Source: Aestuariibacter sp. (lineage in GTDB: Bacteria > Pseudomonadota > Gammaproteobacteria > Enterobacterales > Alteromonadaceae). From it: DNA of 64,000 nt. Shown here piece by piece: positions 56,004 to 64,000 of the stretch (position 1 is the first letter of the stretch; each line of letters starts with the position of its first letter). A program made the translations under genes and the position numbers. Where the stretch lies: positions 2,165,138 to 2,229,137 of the forward strand of contig CP051238.1 in NCBI GenBank assembly GCA_017794925.1, in the 5' to 3' direction. Below the pieces are notes generated by a model, which saw only the letters and a list, made by a program, of their open reading frames with translations, did not search any database and was not told the origin of the DNA.

Positions 56004-56326
56004 TTATATAATAGCCCGTATCAAGTTTATTAAACTTTTCTATTATACTGCGTAATTACTCGCTTGTCAGATAGGCCATTAGTCTTAGTGCTTTTGGCTG
56101 TATTTAATCTATCTGTTTGATTGTTAATGTTTTTCTATATTTTTAGAATTGGGCGATAGTTTTTGTGAATGAATTCAATAAAATAATTTCGATGAATATC
56201 ACGATATTTGCTGTAGACCGCTTAGCGGAGGAGGGGGAGGCAGATAGAAAAAAGGCTTCCCGAAGGAAGCCAGAAAACTCAAGAGCCTGCTCGAACGTCT
56301 CAGAAAAAGCAGGCTGGTGGTTGGAA
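56004..56326. other. Intergenic region between aceA and the LysR gene
   Basis: This 323-base AT-rich gap holds the terminator of aceA (56248-56271), a second inverted repeat AGCCTGCT/AGCAGGCT (56284-56315) without a T-run, and must contain the promoter of the LysR gene close to 56004-56100. No copy of the glcB/aceA dyad element is present. No coding potential worth reporting was seen. Confidence 0.6.
56244..56272 (-). terminator. Rho-independent terminator of aceA
   Basis: GGCTTCC (56254-56260) pairs perfectly with GGAAGCC (56265-56271) across CGAA, followed on the minus strand by TTTTTTCTATC. It lies 55 bases after the aceA stop. Confidence 0.88.
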
Positions 56327-57919
56327 CTAGTCGAACTGGTTCATGGTGTTGTCTTCACCGCTGGCTTTCAGAGCCTGTTCACCAGAGAAGTACTCTTTGT
56401 GAACATCACCTAAGTCAGAACCAGCCATTGCCTGGTGCTTAACGCACGCCAGACCCTGACGGATTTCCTGACGTTGTACGCCTTTAACGTATGCCAGCAT
56501 GCCTTCGTCACCGAAGTAACCTTTCGCCAGGTTGTCAGTAGACAGCGCAGCAGTGTGGTAGGTAGGCAGCGTAATCAGGTGGTGGAAGATACCCGCTTCA
56601 CGTGCAGCATCAGCCTGGAAGCTTTGGATCTTCTCGTCAGCGGCCGCTGCCAGTTCAGTCTCATCATACTCAACAGACATCAGGTTAGCGCGGTCGTAAG
56701 CTGACACGTCTTTACCTTCTTCTGACCAGGCGTCAAATACTTGCTGACGGAAGTTCAGAGTCCAGTTGAATGATGGAGAGTTGTTGTAAACCAGTTTCGC
56801 ATTCGGGATAACTTCACGGATTTGGTCAACCATGTCGCCGATTTGACGTACGTGTGGTTTTTCAGTTTCGATCCACAGCAGGTCAGCACCGTTCTGCAGG
56901 CTGGTGATACAGTCAAGTACACAACGCGCAACACCCGTGTCAGGCTTGAAGCGGAACAGGCCGTTAGGCAGACGCTCAGGCTTAACCAGTTCGCCATTTT
57001 GCTTCAGTACCAGGTCACCTTCGTTCAGGTCTGCTACTGAGTTAACAGGCGTAGTTTGCAGGAATGCATTGTACTGAGAAGCCAGGTCACCTTCGCTGGT
57101 AGATACTGGGATCTTCTGAGTCAGGCCAGCACCTAATGAGTCAGTACGGGCAACAATAACACCATCGTCAACACCCAGTTCTAAGAAGGCGTAACGAACA
57201 GCGTTGATTTTCGCCAGGAAGTCTTCATGAGGAACGGTTACTTTACCGTCCTGGTGACCACACTGCTTGGCATCAGATACCTGGTTTTCGATTTGGATAC
57301 AGCAAGCACCCGCTTCGATCATTTTCTTCGCTAACAGGTAAGTGGCTTCTTCATTACCGAAACCAGCGTCAATGTCTGCAATAATTGGAACAACGTGCGT
57401 TTCGTAGTTGTCGATTTGCGCCTGGATAGCAGCAACATCGCCACCGTTTGCTTTAGCAGCATCTAACTGCTTAAACAGGTCACCCAGCTCACGTGCGTCA
57501 GCCTGACGTAGGAAGGTATAAAGTTCTTCGATTAATGCCGCAACAGACGTTTTTTCGTGCATTGATTGGTCTGGCAGAGGGCCAAACTCAGAACGCAGCG
57601 CTGCAACCATCCAACCTGAAAGGTACAGGTAGCTCTTGCTGGTAGTGCCTTGGTGCTTTTTAACAGCCAGCATTTTTTGCTGACCAACGAAACCGTGCCA
57701 GCAACCTAATGATTGGGTGTACTGAGTGCAGTCTGCATCGTACTCGGCCATGTCCTGACGCATAATTTTTGCTGTATACTTAGCAACGTCTAAGCCTGTT
57801 TTGAAACGGTTTTGAACAACCATGCGTGCAGCAAAATCTGGGCTGATAGCATCCCAAGTACCGTTGTATTGACTCTTAAGCGTGGCAACCTGATCGATTG
57901 CATTTTGGTAATCTGACAT
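56327..57919 (-). CDS. aceA: Isocitrate lyase (long form)
   Basis: This 530-residue enzyme splits isocitrate into succinate and glyoxylate, the first step of the glyoxylate shunt. The active-site block is seen as QVSDAKQCGHQDGKVTVPHE (Lys-x-Cys-Gly-His), with FGNEEATYLLAKKMIEAGAC before it and LVYNNSPSFNWTLNFRQQ after. At 530 residues it is the long form found in Pseudomonas and Alteromonadales rather than the 434-residue E. coli form. It shares an upstream motif with glcB and is followed by its own terminator. Confidence 0.95.
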   Translation of the reverse strand: MSDYQNAIDQVATLKSQYNGTWDAISPDFAARMVVQNRFKTGLDVAKYTAKIMRQDMAEYDADCTQYTQSLGCWHGFVGQQKMLAVKKHQGTTSKSYLYLSGWMVAALRSEFGPLPDQSMHEKTSVAALIEELYTFLRQADARELGDLFKQLDAAKANGGDVAAIQAQIDNYETHVVPIIADIDAGFGNEEATYLLAKKMIEAGACCIQIENQVSDAKQCGHQDGKVTVPHEDFLAKINAVRYAFLELGVDDGVIVARTDSLGAGLTQKIPVSTSEGDLASQYNAFLQTTPVNSVADLNEGDLVLKQNGELVKPERLPNGLFRFKPDTGVARCVLDCITSLQNGADLLWIETEKPHVRQIGDMVDQIREVIPNAKLVYNNSPSFNWTLNFRQQVFDAWSEEGKDVSAYDRANLMSVEYDETELAAAADEKIQSFQADAAREAGIFHHLITLPTYHTAALSTDNLAKGYFGDEGMLAYVKGVQRQEIRQGLACVKHQAMAGSDLGDVHKEYFSGEQALKASGEDNTMNQFD

Positions 57920-58041
57920 GACTGTCTCTCCTTCCCGAAAATAGTATTTGCGTTGGTGATAACACCGAGGGCGTTGTCATCGACTTCTTTTCCATCCTAG
58001 GCGGAGAATGATGATAAAAGAAATATATAATGCTCATTATC

Positions 58042-58069
58042 GCCATAATTTGTATGAATGTTCGGTGGC
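58042..58069. promoter_or_regulatory. Dyad-like element ahead of aceA, shared with glcB
   Basis: GCCATAATTTGTATGAATGT shares 17 of its 20 positions with the glcB element at 54956-54975 and has the same orientation relative to the gene; a GG-rich right end (TTCGGTGGC) follows as in glcB. The site is about 123 bases upstream of the aceA start. The right half-site is less symmetrical than in glcB. Confidence 0.55.
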
Positions 58070-58167
58070 GGGTATTTCTTCGAATAGTCGCTTACTAGCC
58101 ATAGGATTAATGGGCAAAGCGATCAAAAAAAACTATTATTAACGGACACTAACGACAGGAATACGTA

Positions 58168-59124
58168 ATGAGTAATATTCTCTCTTCCGTGGATCAGCGC
58201 ACCAAATTAGTCGGCGAGAATCGGCTTGAATTATTGCTGTTTCGTTTAGGAACACGTCATACCTACGCAATTAACGTGTTCAAAGTGAAGGAAGTTATTA
58301 CCATTCCGAAATTGAACACTATGCCCGGTGCACACGGTAATTTGTGTGGGGTGACTGTCTATCGTGGCCTCACTATTCCCATCATTGATTTGCGACAGGC
58401 TATCCATTTCAGGGCTTCTGCCTCACAACCCGACGTAAACCGCAATGTCATCATTACTGAATATAATCGTTCCGTTCAGGGATTTATGATTGGTGATGTC
58501 GTCAGCATAGTAAATACATCATGGGAAGATATTCAGCCTCCTCCAAAGAGTATTGGAAAAACAAACTTTTTAACCGCTATCACTCAAATTGATATTGAGG
58601 GTAAACGGGAGTTAGTCGAGATCATCGATGTTGAGAAAGTGCTTGCTGAAATTGTTGAATATGACGTCACTATCTCGGAAGAAGTACTCGATGCAAATGT
58701 TGTGGAGCACCTCAAAGGGCAAAAAGTGCTGATTGTTGATGACTCTTCAACAGCGAGAAAGCAGATTCGCGATACGCTTGAACAGTTGGGTATCGACATT
58801 ATTGAGTGCCATAACGGTGCCGAAGCGCTGGCCTTACTAAAAGAGTGGGCAAATGAAGGTATCAATGTCACTGACAAGTTACTGATGATGTTTACTGATG
58901 CCGAAATGCCTGAAATGGATGGCTATCGATTGACTGCAGAAGTCAGAGCCGATGATCGAATGTCGCCACTATTTATTGCACTGAATACATCGCTAAGTGG
59001 CAGTTTTAATGAGGCAATGGTAGAGAAAGTAGGTTGTAACCGATTTATTTCAAAATTTCAGCCCGATTTGTTAGTTGACGTTGTGCAGCAACGCATGAGG
59101 GAGTTACTTCAGAAATCAGACTGA
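58168..59124 (+). CDS. cheV: Chemotaxis coupling/response protein CheV
   Basis: This 318-residue protein combines an N-terminal CheW domain (about 20-165; RLELLLFRLGTRHTYAINVF, VYRGLTIPIIDLRQAI) with a C-terminal receiver domain (from about 188; KVLIVDDSSTARKQI, phospho-acceptor Asp in MFTDAEMPEMDGYRL, and the Lys in NRFISKFQPDLL). It couples chemoreceptors to CheA and is tuned by phosphorylation. An AGGA site precedes the ATG. A terminator hairpin overlaps its stop codon. No other chemotaxis gene is adjacent. Confidence 0.95.
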   Translation: MSNILSSVDQRTKLVGENRLELLLFRLGTRHTYAINVFKVKEVITIPKLNTMPGAHGNLCGVTVYRGLTIPIIDLRQAIHFRASASQPDVNRNVIITEYNRSVQGFMIGDVVSIVNTSWEDIQPPPKSIGKTNFLTAITQIDIEGKRELVEIIDVEKVLAEIVEYDVTISEEVLDANVVEHLKGQKVLIVDDSSTARKQIRDTLEQLGIDIIECHNGAEALALLKEWANEGINVTDKLLMMFTDAEMPEMDGYRLTAEVRADDRMSPLFIALNTSLSGSFNEAMVEKVGCNRFISKFQPDLLVDVVQQRMRELLQKSD

Positions 59125-59140
59125 TTGGTCTGATTTTTTC
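59113..59140 (+). terminator. Rho-independent terminator overlapping the cheV stop
   Basis: AAATCAGAC (59113-59121) pairs perfectly with GTCTGATTT (59128-59136) across a six-base loop and is followed by a T-run. The loop contains the TGA stop, so the terminator starts inside the gene. Confidence 0.9.
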
Positions 59141-59285
59141 ATTTTTCCATGTGAATTCTTTAACTTGCCCGTTATACTAGAGCAGTTTTTAACCTGTTGA
59201 TTATTCAGCTCGTCGGATCGCTACTTCGTGGTTAACAGTGGGCACTGTAAACTGCGTTGGTCCGAATTCTCATAAGGAAAATAAT

Positions 59286-60734
59286 GTGCGACAGAACATG
59301 CTTGCGGTAACGGCCGCAACACTCTTTTTGACTGCCTGTAATGCAACGCCCGGCGGCGACTCTAACGCCATGTCTACAGCATTATTCCCCACTACGTCCC
59401 AACAATCAGGTAAACCGAAAAACATTATCATGATCGTCTCTGATGGCATGGGGCCTGCGTATACAACTGCTTATCGCAATTTTCGTGATGATCCTGCCAC
59501 GCCGCAAGTAGACCCGGTTATTTTTGATCGTATCTTCGTTGGAAATGCCAGCACCTATCCGGCAAAAGAGTCTGGGTTTGTGACAGACTCGGCTGCGTCA
59601 GCTACGGCTTTAGCATCTGGCGTCAAAAGCTACAACGGCGCGATTGGCGTTGATGTCAATAAACAGCCTGTTGAGTCCGTATTGCAACGCGCCAAAGCGC
59701 TTGGCATGAAAACCGGTATTGCCGTGACGTCACAAATTGTGCATGCAACGCCTGCATCCTACATGGCACATAATGAAAGCCGTAAAAACTACAATGAGAT
59801 CGCCGACAGCTTTTATGACGATAAAATAAACGGGCAGTTTACTGCAAACGTTATGCTGGGGGGCGGAACCCAATATTTTGAGCGGAAAGAGCGCGATGTA
59901 ACCGCGCAGTTTATCGATGCTGGTTATGCTTATGTCGACACTTACAACAAGTTAGCGACGCTTCCTGCTGGTGAAAACGTACTCGGTTTGTTTGCCCCGG
60001 TAGGTTTGCCTTGGGTACTGGATGACAAGCGTAAAAATCGCCTGGCCTACCTGACTGAACATGCGATTAAACATCTTGAGAACGACAATGGGTTTTTCCT
60101 GTTAGTTGAAGCCAGCCAGGTGGATTGGGCGGGGCATGCTAATGATATAGCCGCGGCAATGGCAGAAATGCATGATCTCAACTTAACACTGGAGTACCTG
60201 TATCAGTATGTCCAGAAACATCCTGACACGCTGGTAGTGCTAACGGCGGATCACAGCACCGGAGGACTGACCGTAGGAGCACGTGGTGAATATGCTTGGG
60301 CGCCAGAGTGGCTTAAAAAGTTGTCTGCTTCACCTGCGGTGATCGCGTCTGAATTACCGCAAGCTGACGACCCGGTAGCCTTTGCGAGTCAGCAACTGGG
60401 CTTCGAACTCAATGATGAAGAAGCACAGCAAGTTGCGTCACTAGCCAGACTTAAGAGCACTCGTGCAATTGAATCGGGCATTAAGTCGATTTTGGATATC
60501 CGCTCAAATACCGGCTGGACAACCGGAGGGCATACTGGTGTTGATGTTGAGGTATTTGCGTTTGGTAAAGGACACAATGCGTTTTACGGCCAATACGACA
60601 ACACGGATATTGCCAAAAAGATTTTCGCCTTGTTACCAGACTCAGTAAAGCAGGTAGAGACAGAAAGCGAACCTACTGGTGAATCAGTCCCAACAGACAC
60701 CTGTGATTTTGAAAAAGACTGGCGCTGTCAATAA
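59286..60734 (+). CDS. Alkaline phosphatase family lipoprotein
   Basis: This roughly 482-residue protein starts at GTG 59286, chosen since AAGGA is seven bases ahead and the encoded N-terminus MRQNMLAVTAATLFLTAC is a lipoprotein signal with lipobox LTAC. The catalytic domain has IIMIVSDGMGPAY (metal Asp), TDSAASATALASG (Ser nucleophile), EASQVDWAGHAND, LTADHSTGGLT and GWTTGGHTG (metal His), the full alkaline phosphatase set. The C-terminus has an acidic tail with two Cys (CDFEKDWRCQ) beyond the normal domain. It should release phosphate in the periplasm. A terminator follows. Confidence 0.93.
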   Translation: MRQNMLAVTAATLFLTACNATPGGDSNAMSTALFPTTSQQSGKPKNIIMIVSDGMGPAYTTAYRNFRDDPATPQVDPVIFDRIFVGNASTYPAKESGFVTDSAASATALASGVKSYNGAIGVDVNKQPVESVLQRAKALGMKTGIAVTSQIVHATPASYMAHNESRKNYNEIADSFYDDKINGQFTANVMLGGGTQYFERKERDVTAQFIDAGYAYVDTYNKLATLPAGENVLGLFAPVGLPWVLDDKRKNRLAYLTEHAIKHLENDNGFFLLVEASQVDWAGHANDIAAAMAEMHDLNLTLEYLYQYVQKHPDTLVVLTADHSTGGLTVGARGEYAWAPEWLKKLSASPAVIASELPQADDPVAFASQQLGFELNDEEAQQVASLARLKSTRAIESGIKSILDIRSNTGWTTGGHTGVDVEVFAFGKGHNAFYGQYDNTDIAKKIFALLPDSVKQVETESEPTGESVPTDTCDFEKDWRCQ

Positions 60735-60744
60735 TCCGTCTTTG

Positions 60745-60785
60745 TAAAACAAGAACGCCGGCTCACAGCCGGCGTTTTACTTTGG
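60745..60785. terminator. Bidirectional terminator between alkaline phosphatase and VC0807-like genes
   Basis: AACGCCGGCT (60754-60763) pairs perfectly with AGCCGGCGTT (60767-60776) across a three-base loop. A T-rich stretch follows on the plus strand, and an A/C-rich stretch (TTGT TTT on the minus strand) on the other. It sits between convergent genes. Confidence 0.9.
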
Positions 60786-60806
60786 AATGGCACTGTTTAT
60801 GTGTTT

Positions 60807-61514
60807 TTACTGATTAATAAAGCTCTCGATGTCTTCGCCAGTGATTTTGCCAATCTGGCTGAATAAATACCAAAGCGCACCTACCAGCATGATCATGGAG
60901 GGGATCACTATGACCGGGTAGCTGAGAGCTGTCATCCGGCCAAGTTCCTCTGTGTAGGCTGTTGTTCCTGGTTCACTGACCAGAATCACTTTGGCGAGAA
61001 TATAATTAAGTGCCGATGATAAAAAGAAGGAGCCGGCGACAATATACGAGCAGTGCTTCACTTTTTCGCCGAATTCTTTCTGTTTACCCTGTTTGTCGAG
61101 GACTTCATTCAGGTGCGGCCAATTGATGATTTGATCATTGAGTATCAGTAACTTTACTAACGGCTTTTCAGTCATTTGTGTGACCAACACGGCAATCCCT
61201 ATGATGCCGGGAATAGCTGCTTCCTTTATCGCAATGTATTCGGCGGGGAGCTTTAACAGACTAATTCCACCGGTCAGAATGACACTGACAATACCCAAAA
61301 TTGAGAAACCATTTACTTTGCCGCTTTGTTTCAGGTCCCATAAACCATACCCGAGTGGAAAGCTTAGTGCGGCGACAATGCTCCATGCCGGTCCAAGATA
61401 CTCCTCTGAACTGGTATAGCTCATAACCAGTACGGGAATAACAATATTGAATGCCAGATTCGGCAAAAAGCCCTGGTTGACCGGCTTGTTCTCTTGCTGC
61501 GACGTTTCACTCAT
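60807..61514 (-). CDS. VC0807-family membrane protein
   Basis: This 235-residue protein has about six membrane helices (for example LAFNIVIPVLVMSY, VSVILTGGISLLKL, YPVIVIPSMIMLVGALWYLF) and matches the VC0807-type family, distant from intracellular septation proteins. The block SFPLGYGLWDLKQSGKVNGF is characteristic. The function is not known. It is the last gene of a minus-strand group after the rhomboid gene, 24 bases away, and ends at a shared terminator. Confidence 0.75.
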   Translation of the reverse strand: MSETSQQENKPVNQGFLPNLAFNIVIPVLVMSYTSSEEYLGPAWSIVAALSFPLGYGLWDLKQSGKVNGFSILGIVSVILTGGISLLKLPAEYIAIKEAAIPGIIGIAVLVTQMTEKPLVKLLILNDQIINWPHLNEVLDKQGKQKEFGEKVKHCSYIVAGSFFLSSALNYILAKVILVSEPGTTAYTEELGRMTALSYPVIVIPSMIMLVGALWYLFSQIGKITGEDIESFINQ

Positions 61515-61538
61515 AGGGGGTACATTTTCTCTTGCGGG

Positions 61539-62090
61539 TTAACTTGTCCTAGCCCATAACCTGGCGCTCACGACGCCCATTACAAAACCAAACAGGTGGT
61601 ATTCAAAAGACACAAATCGCTGTGTAGGCAATACACCGAATATCATACCGCCATATAAAAATGCTATCACCAGCGAAATTAATAATAAATGTAACTTTTT
61701 ACTATAGAAGCCTGCTACAACGATAAAGCCAAAAAGACCGTACACAATGCCACTGGCCCCGATATGCATGGCGTTTCGACCGAGTATCCACACACAAATG
61801 CCGGCTCCCAGCCAAATGAGTAAGATACTTTTAATAAATACAGTACGGCCCCACTGCATCGCCAGGCCCGCAAATAATAATAACGGCAGGAAGTTACTGG
61901 CAAAGTGAGTAAGGTTGCCATGAAGCCATGGCGCAGTAACGATTCCACTTAAATGTGTGATATCGCGGGGCCGCAGTCCAAACTGATTCAGGCTATTAGC
62001 CAATAGTAGATTCAGAAATTCGACACCAAGTAAACTCAGCGCTATCGCTACAACCCAACGTATCTGGGTAGATAATGTCCAGGATGTCAT
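61539..62090 (-). CDS. Rhomboid-family intramembrane serine protease
   Basis: This 183-residue protein has six membrane helices with the rhomboid core: HGNLTHFASNFLPLLLF (His and Asn of the H-x3-N element), MHIGASGIVYGLFGF (catalytic Ser in GASG) and FEYHLFGFVMG (catalytic His). It should cleave membrane helices of partner proteins. It does not look like a rhombosortase, and I found no GlyGly-CTERM protein nearby. It is eight bases after the glutathionylspermidine-synthase-like gene, so may belong to the same transcript. Confidence 0.9.
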   Translation of the reverse strand: MTSWTLSTQIRWVVAIALSLLGVEFLNLLLANSLNQFGLRPRDITHLSGIVTAPWLHGNLTHFASNFLPLLLFAGLAMQWGRTVFIKSILLIWLGAGICVWILGRNAMHIGASGIVYGLFGFIVVAGFYSKKLHLLLISLVIAFLYGGMIFGVLPTQRFVSFEYHLFGFVMGVVSARLWARTS

Positions 62091-62098
62091 GACATACC

Positions 62099-63265
62099 TC
62101 AGAGAATAATATGGGGCAAATAACGGGACAAATCCTGTGTGATCACAGACGCATCCTCACGTATAGACATGCCAGCAGGTTCATCGTTCACCAGCCAACT
62201 CCCTATTAGTACGTAGTTTCCCGCATATTGGGGCAATGCGTGATACTGTTGAAAAACGAAGCCTTCTTCACCGTAAGGTCCATCAGACAAGGCGACTTCA
62301 TTATTCCCTTCTTCTAATAAGGCGATATTCGCCCCTTCACGTGAAAATAGCGGCTTCTTAATCCAGCTTCCATCACGTGGACGGCTGACATCATCTTCAA
62401 AAAAAGCCGGAAGCAGGTTGGGATGGCTAGTAAATTCCTGCCAAAGCAAGGGCAACAGCGCTTTGTTCGACAATACTGCTTTCCAGGCGGGCTCCAGCCA
62501 ATCTACGTCAGCGCCTTGCAAAGCATCGCCAAACGATTCTCTCAGCATGAACTCCCACGGATAAAGCTTGAAGCAATGGGTTATGGCTTCATCAGCCAAA
62601 TCAGTAAAATAACCGGTGTCACCCAGGCCTATATCTTCAATAAATACAAAGGGTGCACTGATACCCGCTGTCACTGCGCAATCCTGTAAATACTGTACCG
62701 TACCGCGGTCCTCCACTGTATCCTGACAACAGCTGAAGTGAATATGGTGAAAGCCGTACTGATGTTTTAGTGCAGCAAAGCGGTTTACTAGTTTTTCCTG
62801 AAGCGAATTAAACTGGTCAGCCCCCCGTGAAAGCTTGCCGGCATTGACTTGTTGCTCGAGCCATAGCCATTGCCAAAATCCGGTCTCGTATAATGAAGTC
62901 GGGGTGTCAGCGTTATTCTCTAAGAGTTTGGCCGGATGTTTGCCGTCGTAGACCAAATCCAGCCGCGAATATAATGAAGGGGCTTGTTGGCGCCAGCTTT
63001 CTGCCACAAAATCCCAGTGCTGCTCCGGAATTTGAAAACGCCGCATGAGCGCTTCACTGTTTATGACTTTGTCGACAACGTGCAGGCACATTTGGTGCAA
63101 TTCCGCAGTGGGATCTTCGATATCCTGTTCAACCTGCTTTAATGTGAACTGATAATACGCAGATTCGTCCCAGTAGGGTTGCCCGTACATGGTATGGAAA
63201 TGAAAACCGTATTCGGTGGCCAGCTGCTTCCAGTTTGCTCTGGGCTGGCACGCCATTCGAAACAC
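62099..63265 (-). CDS. Glutathionylspermidine synthase-family protein (YgiC/YjfC-like)
   Basis: This 388-residue protein matches the ATP-grasp ligase domain of glutathionylspermidine synthase without the amidase domain, as in E. coli YgiC and YjfC. Visible blocks are [40 protein letters not shown] near the start, and [20 protein letters not shown] in the ATP-binding region. The substrate is unknown. The start is GTG at 63265 or ATG at 63256, both just after the YgiB-like stop. It is third in the DUF350-YgiB-YgiC order, conserved in enterobacteria. Confidence 0.88.
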   Translation of the reverse strand: MFRMACQPRANWKQLATEYGFHFHTMYGQPYWDESAYYQFTLKQVEQDIEDPTAELHQMCLHVVDKVINSEALMRRFQIPEQHWDFVAESWRQQAPSLYSRLDLVYDGKHPAKLLENNADTPTSLYETGFWQWLWLEQQVNAGKLSRGADQFNSLQEKLVNRFAALKHQYGFHHIHFSCCQDTVEDRGTVQYLQDCAVTAGISAPFVFIEDIGLGDTGYFTDLADEAITHCFKLYPWEFMLRESFGDALQGADVDWLEPAWKAVLSNKALLPLLWQEFTSHPNLLPAFFEDDVSRPRDGSWIKKPLFSREGANIALLEEGNNEVALSDGPYGEEGFVFQQYHALPQYAGNYVLIGSWLVNDEPAGMSIREDASVITQDLSRYLPHIIL

Positions 63266-63268
63266 CGA

Positions 63269-63886
63269 TTAACCGCCCCAGCCACTGGATTTGCTGCTGC
63301 TTCCCCAACTCGATTTCGCGCGTACTGTACTACCAAATCCACCGCGATTAATGGTGCGGTTGACAGTAGGCTTGGGCTTATAGACTGACGACGGTGCATA
63401 ATAAGACCGACGACGTATATCTCCATCGAATACATAGCCATTAGACGTTACCCAACGAGACCGAAAAGGCGAGTAAGGAGAAAATGACGTATAAAGTGGC
63501 TGCGAATAGTAGGGAGAGGGTTGCAATAATCTGCTGACAATAAAGCCGGCCATGAAGGGCATGAAAAAGCTGCCTGATTGTGACTGAACATACTGACAAC
63601 GTTCATTACCAAATTCGTATTCACAATCGGTTTGGCTGTTGAATCGGGGCGCGGTCCTGTTGTGTTCTTCAATGGCAGACTCGAAAGCTGCTTTACACTG
63701 GCCCAGTGCCTCGGGATTGTCTTTATGGCAATCATCTACCGACACATAAATTTGAGATGCGTCGCGATCTTCGCCGCAGGCAGATAAAAATACCGTAGCA
63801 ACCCCAACCGCAAGTGGCTTTAACGAGAAAGCCTTGCGCATACTGTGCAATGCAATATGTTTGGAACGTTTTTGTGAGTGGCTCAT
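63269..63886 (-). CDS. DUF1190 (YgiB-like) lipoprotein
   Basis: This 205-residue protein has an N-terminal lipoprotein signal (VATVFLSACGED, Cys at about 37) after a basic leader, a block DCHKDNPEALGQCKAAFESA and a Ser/Gly-rich C-terminus (SSWGSSSKSSGWGG). These features match the YgiB/YjfM family. It lies four bases ahead of the YgiC-like gene and nine after the DUF350 gene; the GGAG of its ribosome binding site overlaps the upstream stop codon. The function is unknown. Confidence 0.85.
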   Translation of the reverse strand: MSHSQKRSKHIALHSMRKAFSLKPLAVGVATVFLSACGEDRDASQIYVSVDDCHKDNPEALGQCKAAFESAIEEHNRTAPRFNSQTDCEYEFGNERCQYVQSQSGSFFMPFMAGFIVSRLLQPSPYYSQPLYTSFSPYSPFRSRWVTSNGYVFDGDIRRRSYYAPSSVYKPKPTVNRTINRGGFGSTVRAKSSWGSSSKSSGWGG

Positions 63887-63895
63887 GGTTCGCTC

Positions 63896-64000
63896 CTAGT
63901 AGGTCATACAAGCAGCGTTGAGTAGTCCTACAGCCACTGACACAGCTGCCAGCATAACACCTGCCGAGATTTCGTTGTTATTAATACGCTCGGCAATCTT
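63896..64000 (-). CDS. DUF350 (YjfL-like) membrane protein, C-terminal part
   Basis: Only the last 34 residues are inside the window, KIAERINNNEISAGVMLAAV then SVAVGLLNAACMTY, ending at TAG. This repeated Gly/Ala-rich helix next to a charged EI-type turn is typical of the DUF350 repeat. Together with the YgiB-like and YgiC-like genes it forms the conserved yjfL-yjfM-yjfC type cluster. Confidence 0.75.
   Translation of the reverse strand, partial: KIAERINNNEISAGVMLAAVSVAVGLLNAACMTY

Noticed and set aside
61539..62090. Rhomboid protein considered as a rhombosortase
   Set aside because: The sequence around the catalytic Ser and His fits general rhomboids, and no GlyGly-CTERM substrate is encoded in the window.

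Overview
The window is chromosomal DNA of a marine-type gammaproteobacterium, most likely in the Alteromonadales (Alteromonas or a relative). The inference rests on gene content: a complete exosortase-A (XrtA/EpsH, PEP-CTERM) exopolysaccharide locus, long-form isocitrate lyase with malate synthase G, a VC0807-type membrane protein, CheV, and a YjfL/YgiB/YgiC-like cluster. No rRNA, tRNA, CRISPR array, insertion sequence or prophage was found.

Layout. Positions 1-6.9 kb hold the core export and sorting module: tyrosine autokinase (cut by the window edge), Wzz-like chain-length protein and Wza-like export lipoprotein on the minus strand. Diverging from them are an initiating sugar-phosphate transferase, a polysaccharide deacetylase and the exosortase fused to an EpsI domain. 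Positions 6.9-27.5 kb are a variable glycan cassette with several strand changes. It holds a beta-helix protein, a hexapeptide acetyltransferase, seven to eight glycosyltransferases, two acyltransferase-3 proteins, a sulfotransferase-like protein, a DUF2264 protein, an O-glycosylation ligase-like polymerase/ligase, a Wzx-type flippase and a transglutaminase-like membrane protein. Positions 27.5-45.6 kb are a long minus-strand run, many genes joined by ATGA/GTGA overlaps: PHP hydrolase, GT4, asparagine-synthase-like amidotransferase, FemAB-like protein, second deacetylase, GT4, GT2, a large rhamnogalacturonan-lyase-like protein, a CelD-type acetyltransferase, the TPR lipoprotein PrsT and a VAO-family flavoprotein. 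Positions 45.7-48.6 kb carry two tandem PEP-CTERM surface proteins, the likely exosortase substrates, and the exosortase-associated N-acyltransferase.

From about 48.8 kb the content becomes housekeeping: ElyC/YdcF-like protein, trypsin-like protease, nucleotide-sugar 4-epimerase, patatin, the glyoxylate-shunt pair glcB and aceA flanking a LysR regulator, cheV, an alkaline phosphatase lipoprotein, a VC0807-like protein, a rhomboid protease and a YjfC/YgiB/YjfL cluster cut by the right edge.

Working model. The transferase starts a lipid-linked glycan, the glycosyltransferases and tailoring enzymes build and decorate it, flippase, Wzz, kinase and Wza polymerise and export it, and XrtA processes PEP-CTERM proteins that associate with it. 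The most notable regulatory signals are paired sigma-54 (-24/-12) promoters at the same distance ahead of both PEP-CTERM genes, and a shared dyad motif ahead of glcB and aceA, the two glyoxylate-shunt genes on either side of the LysR gene.
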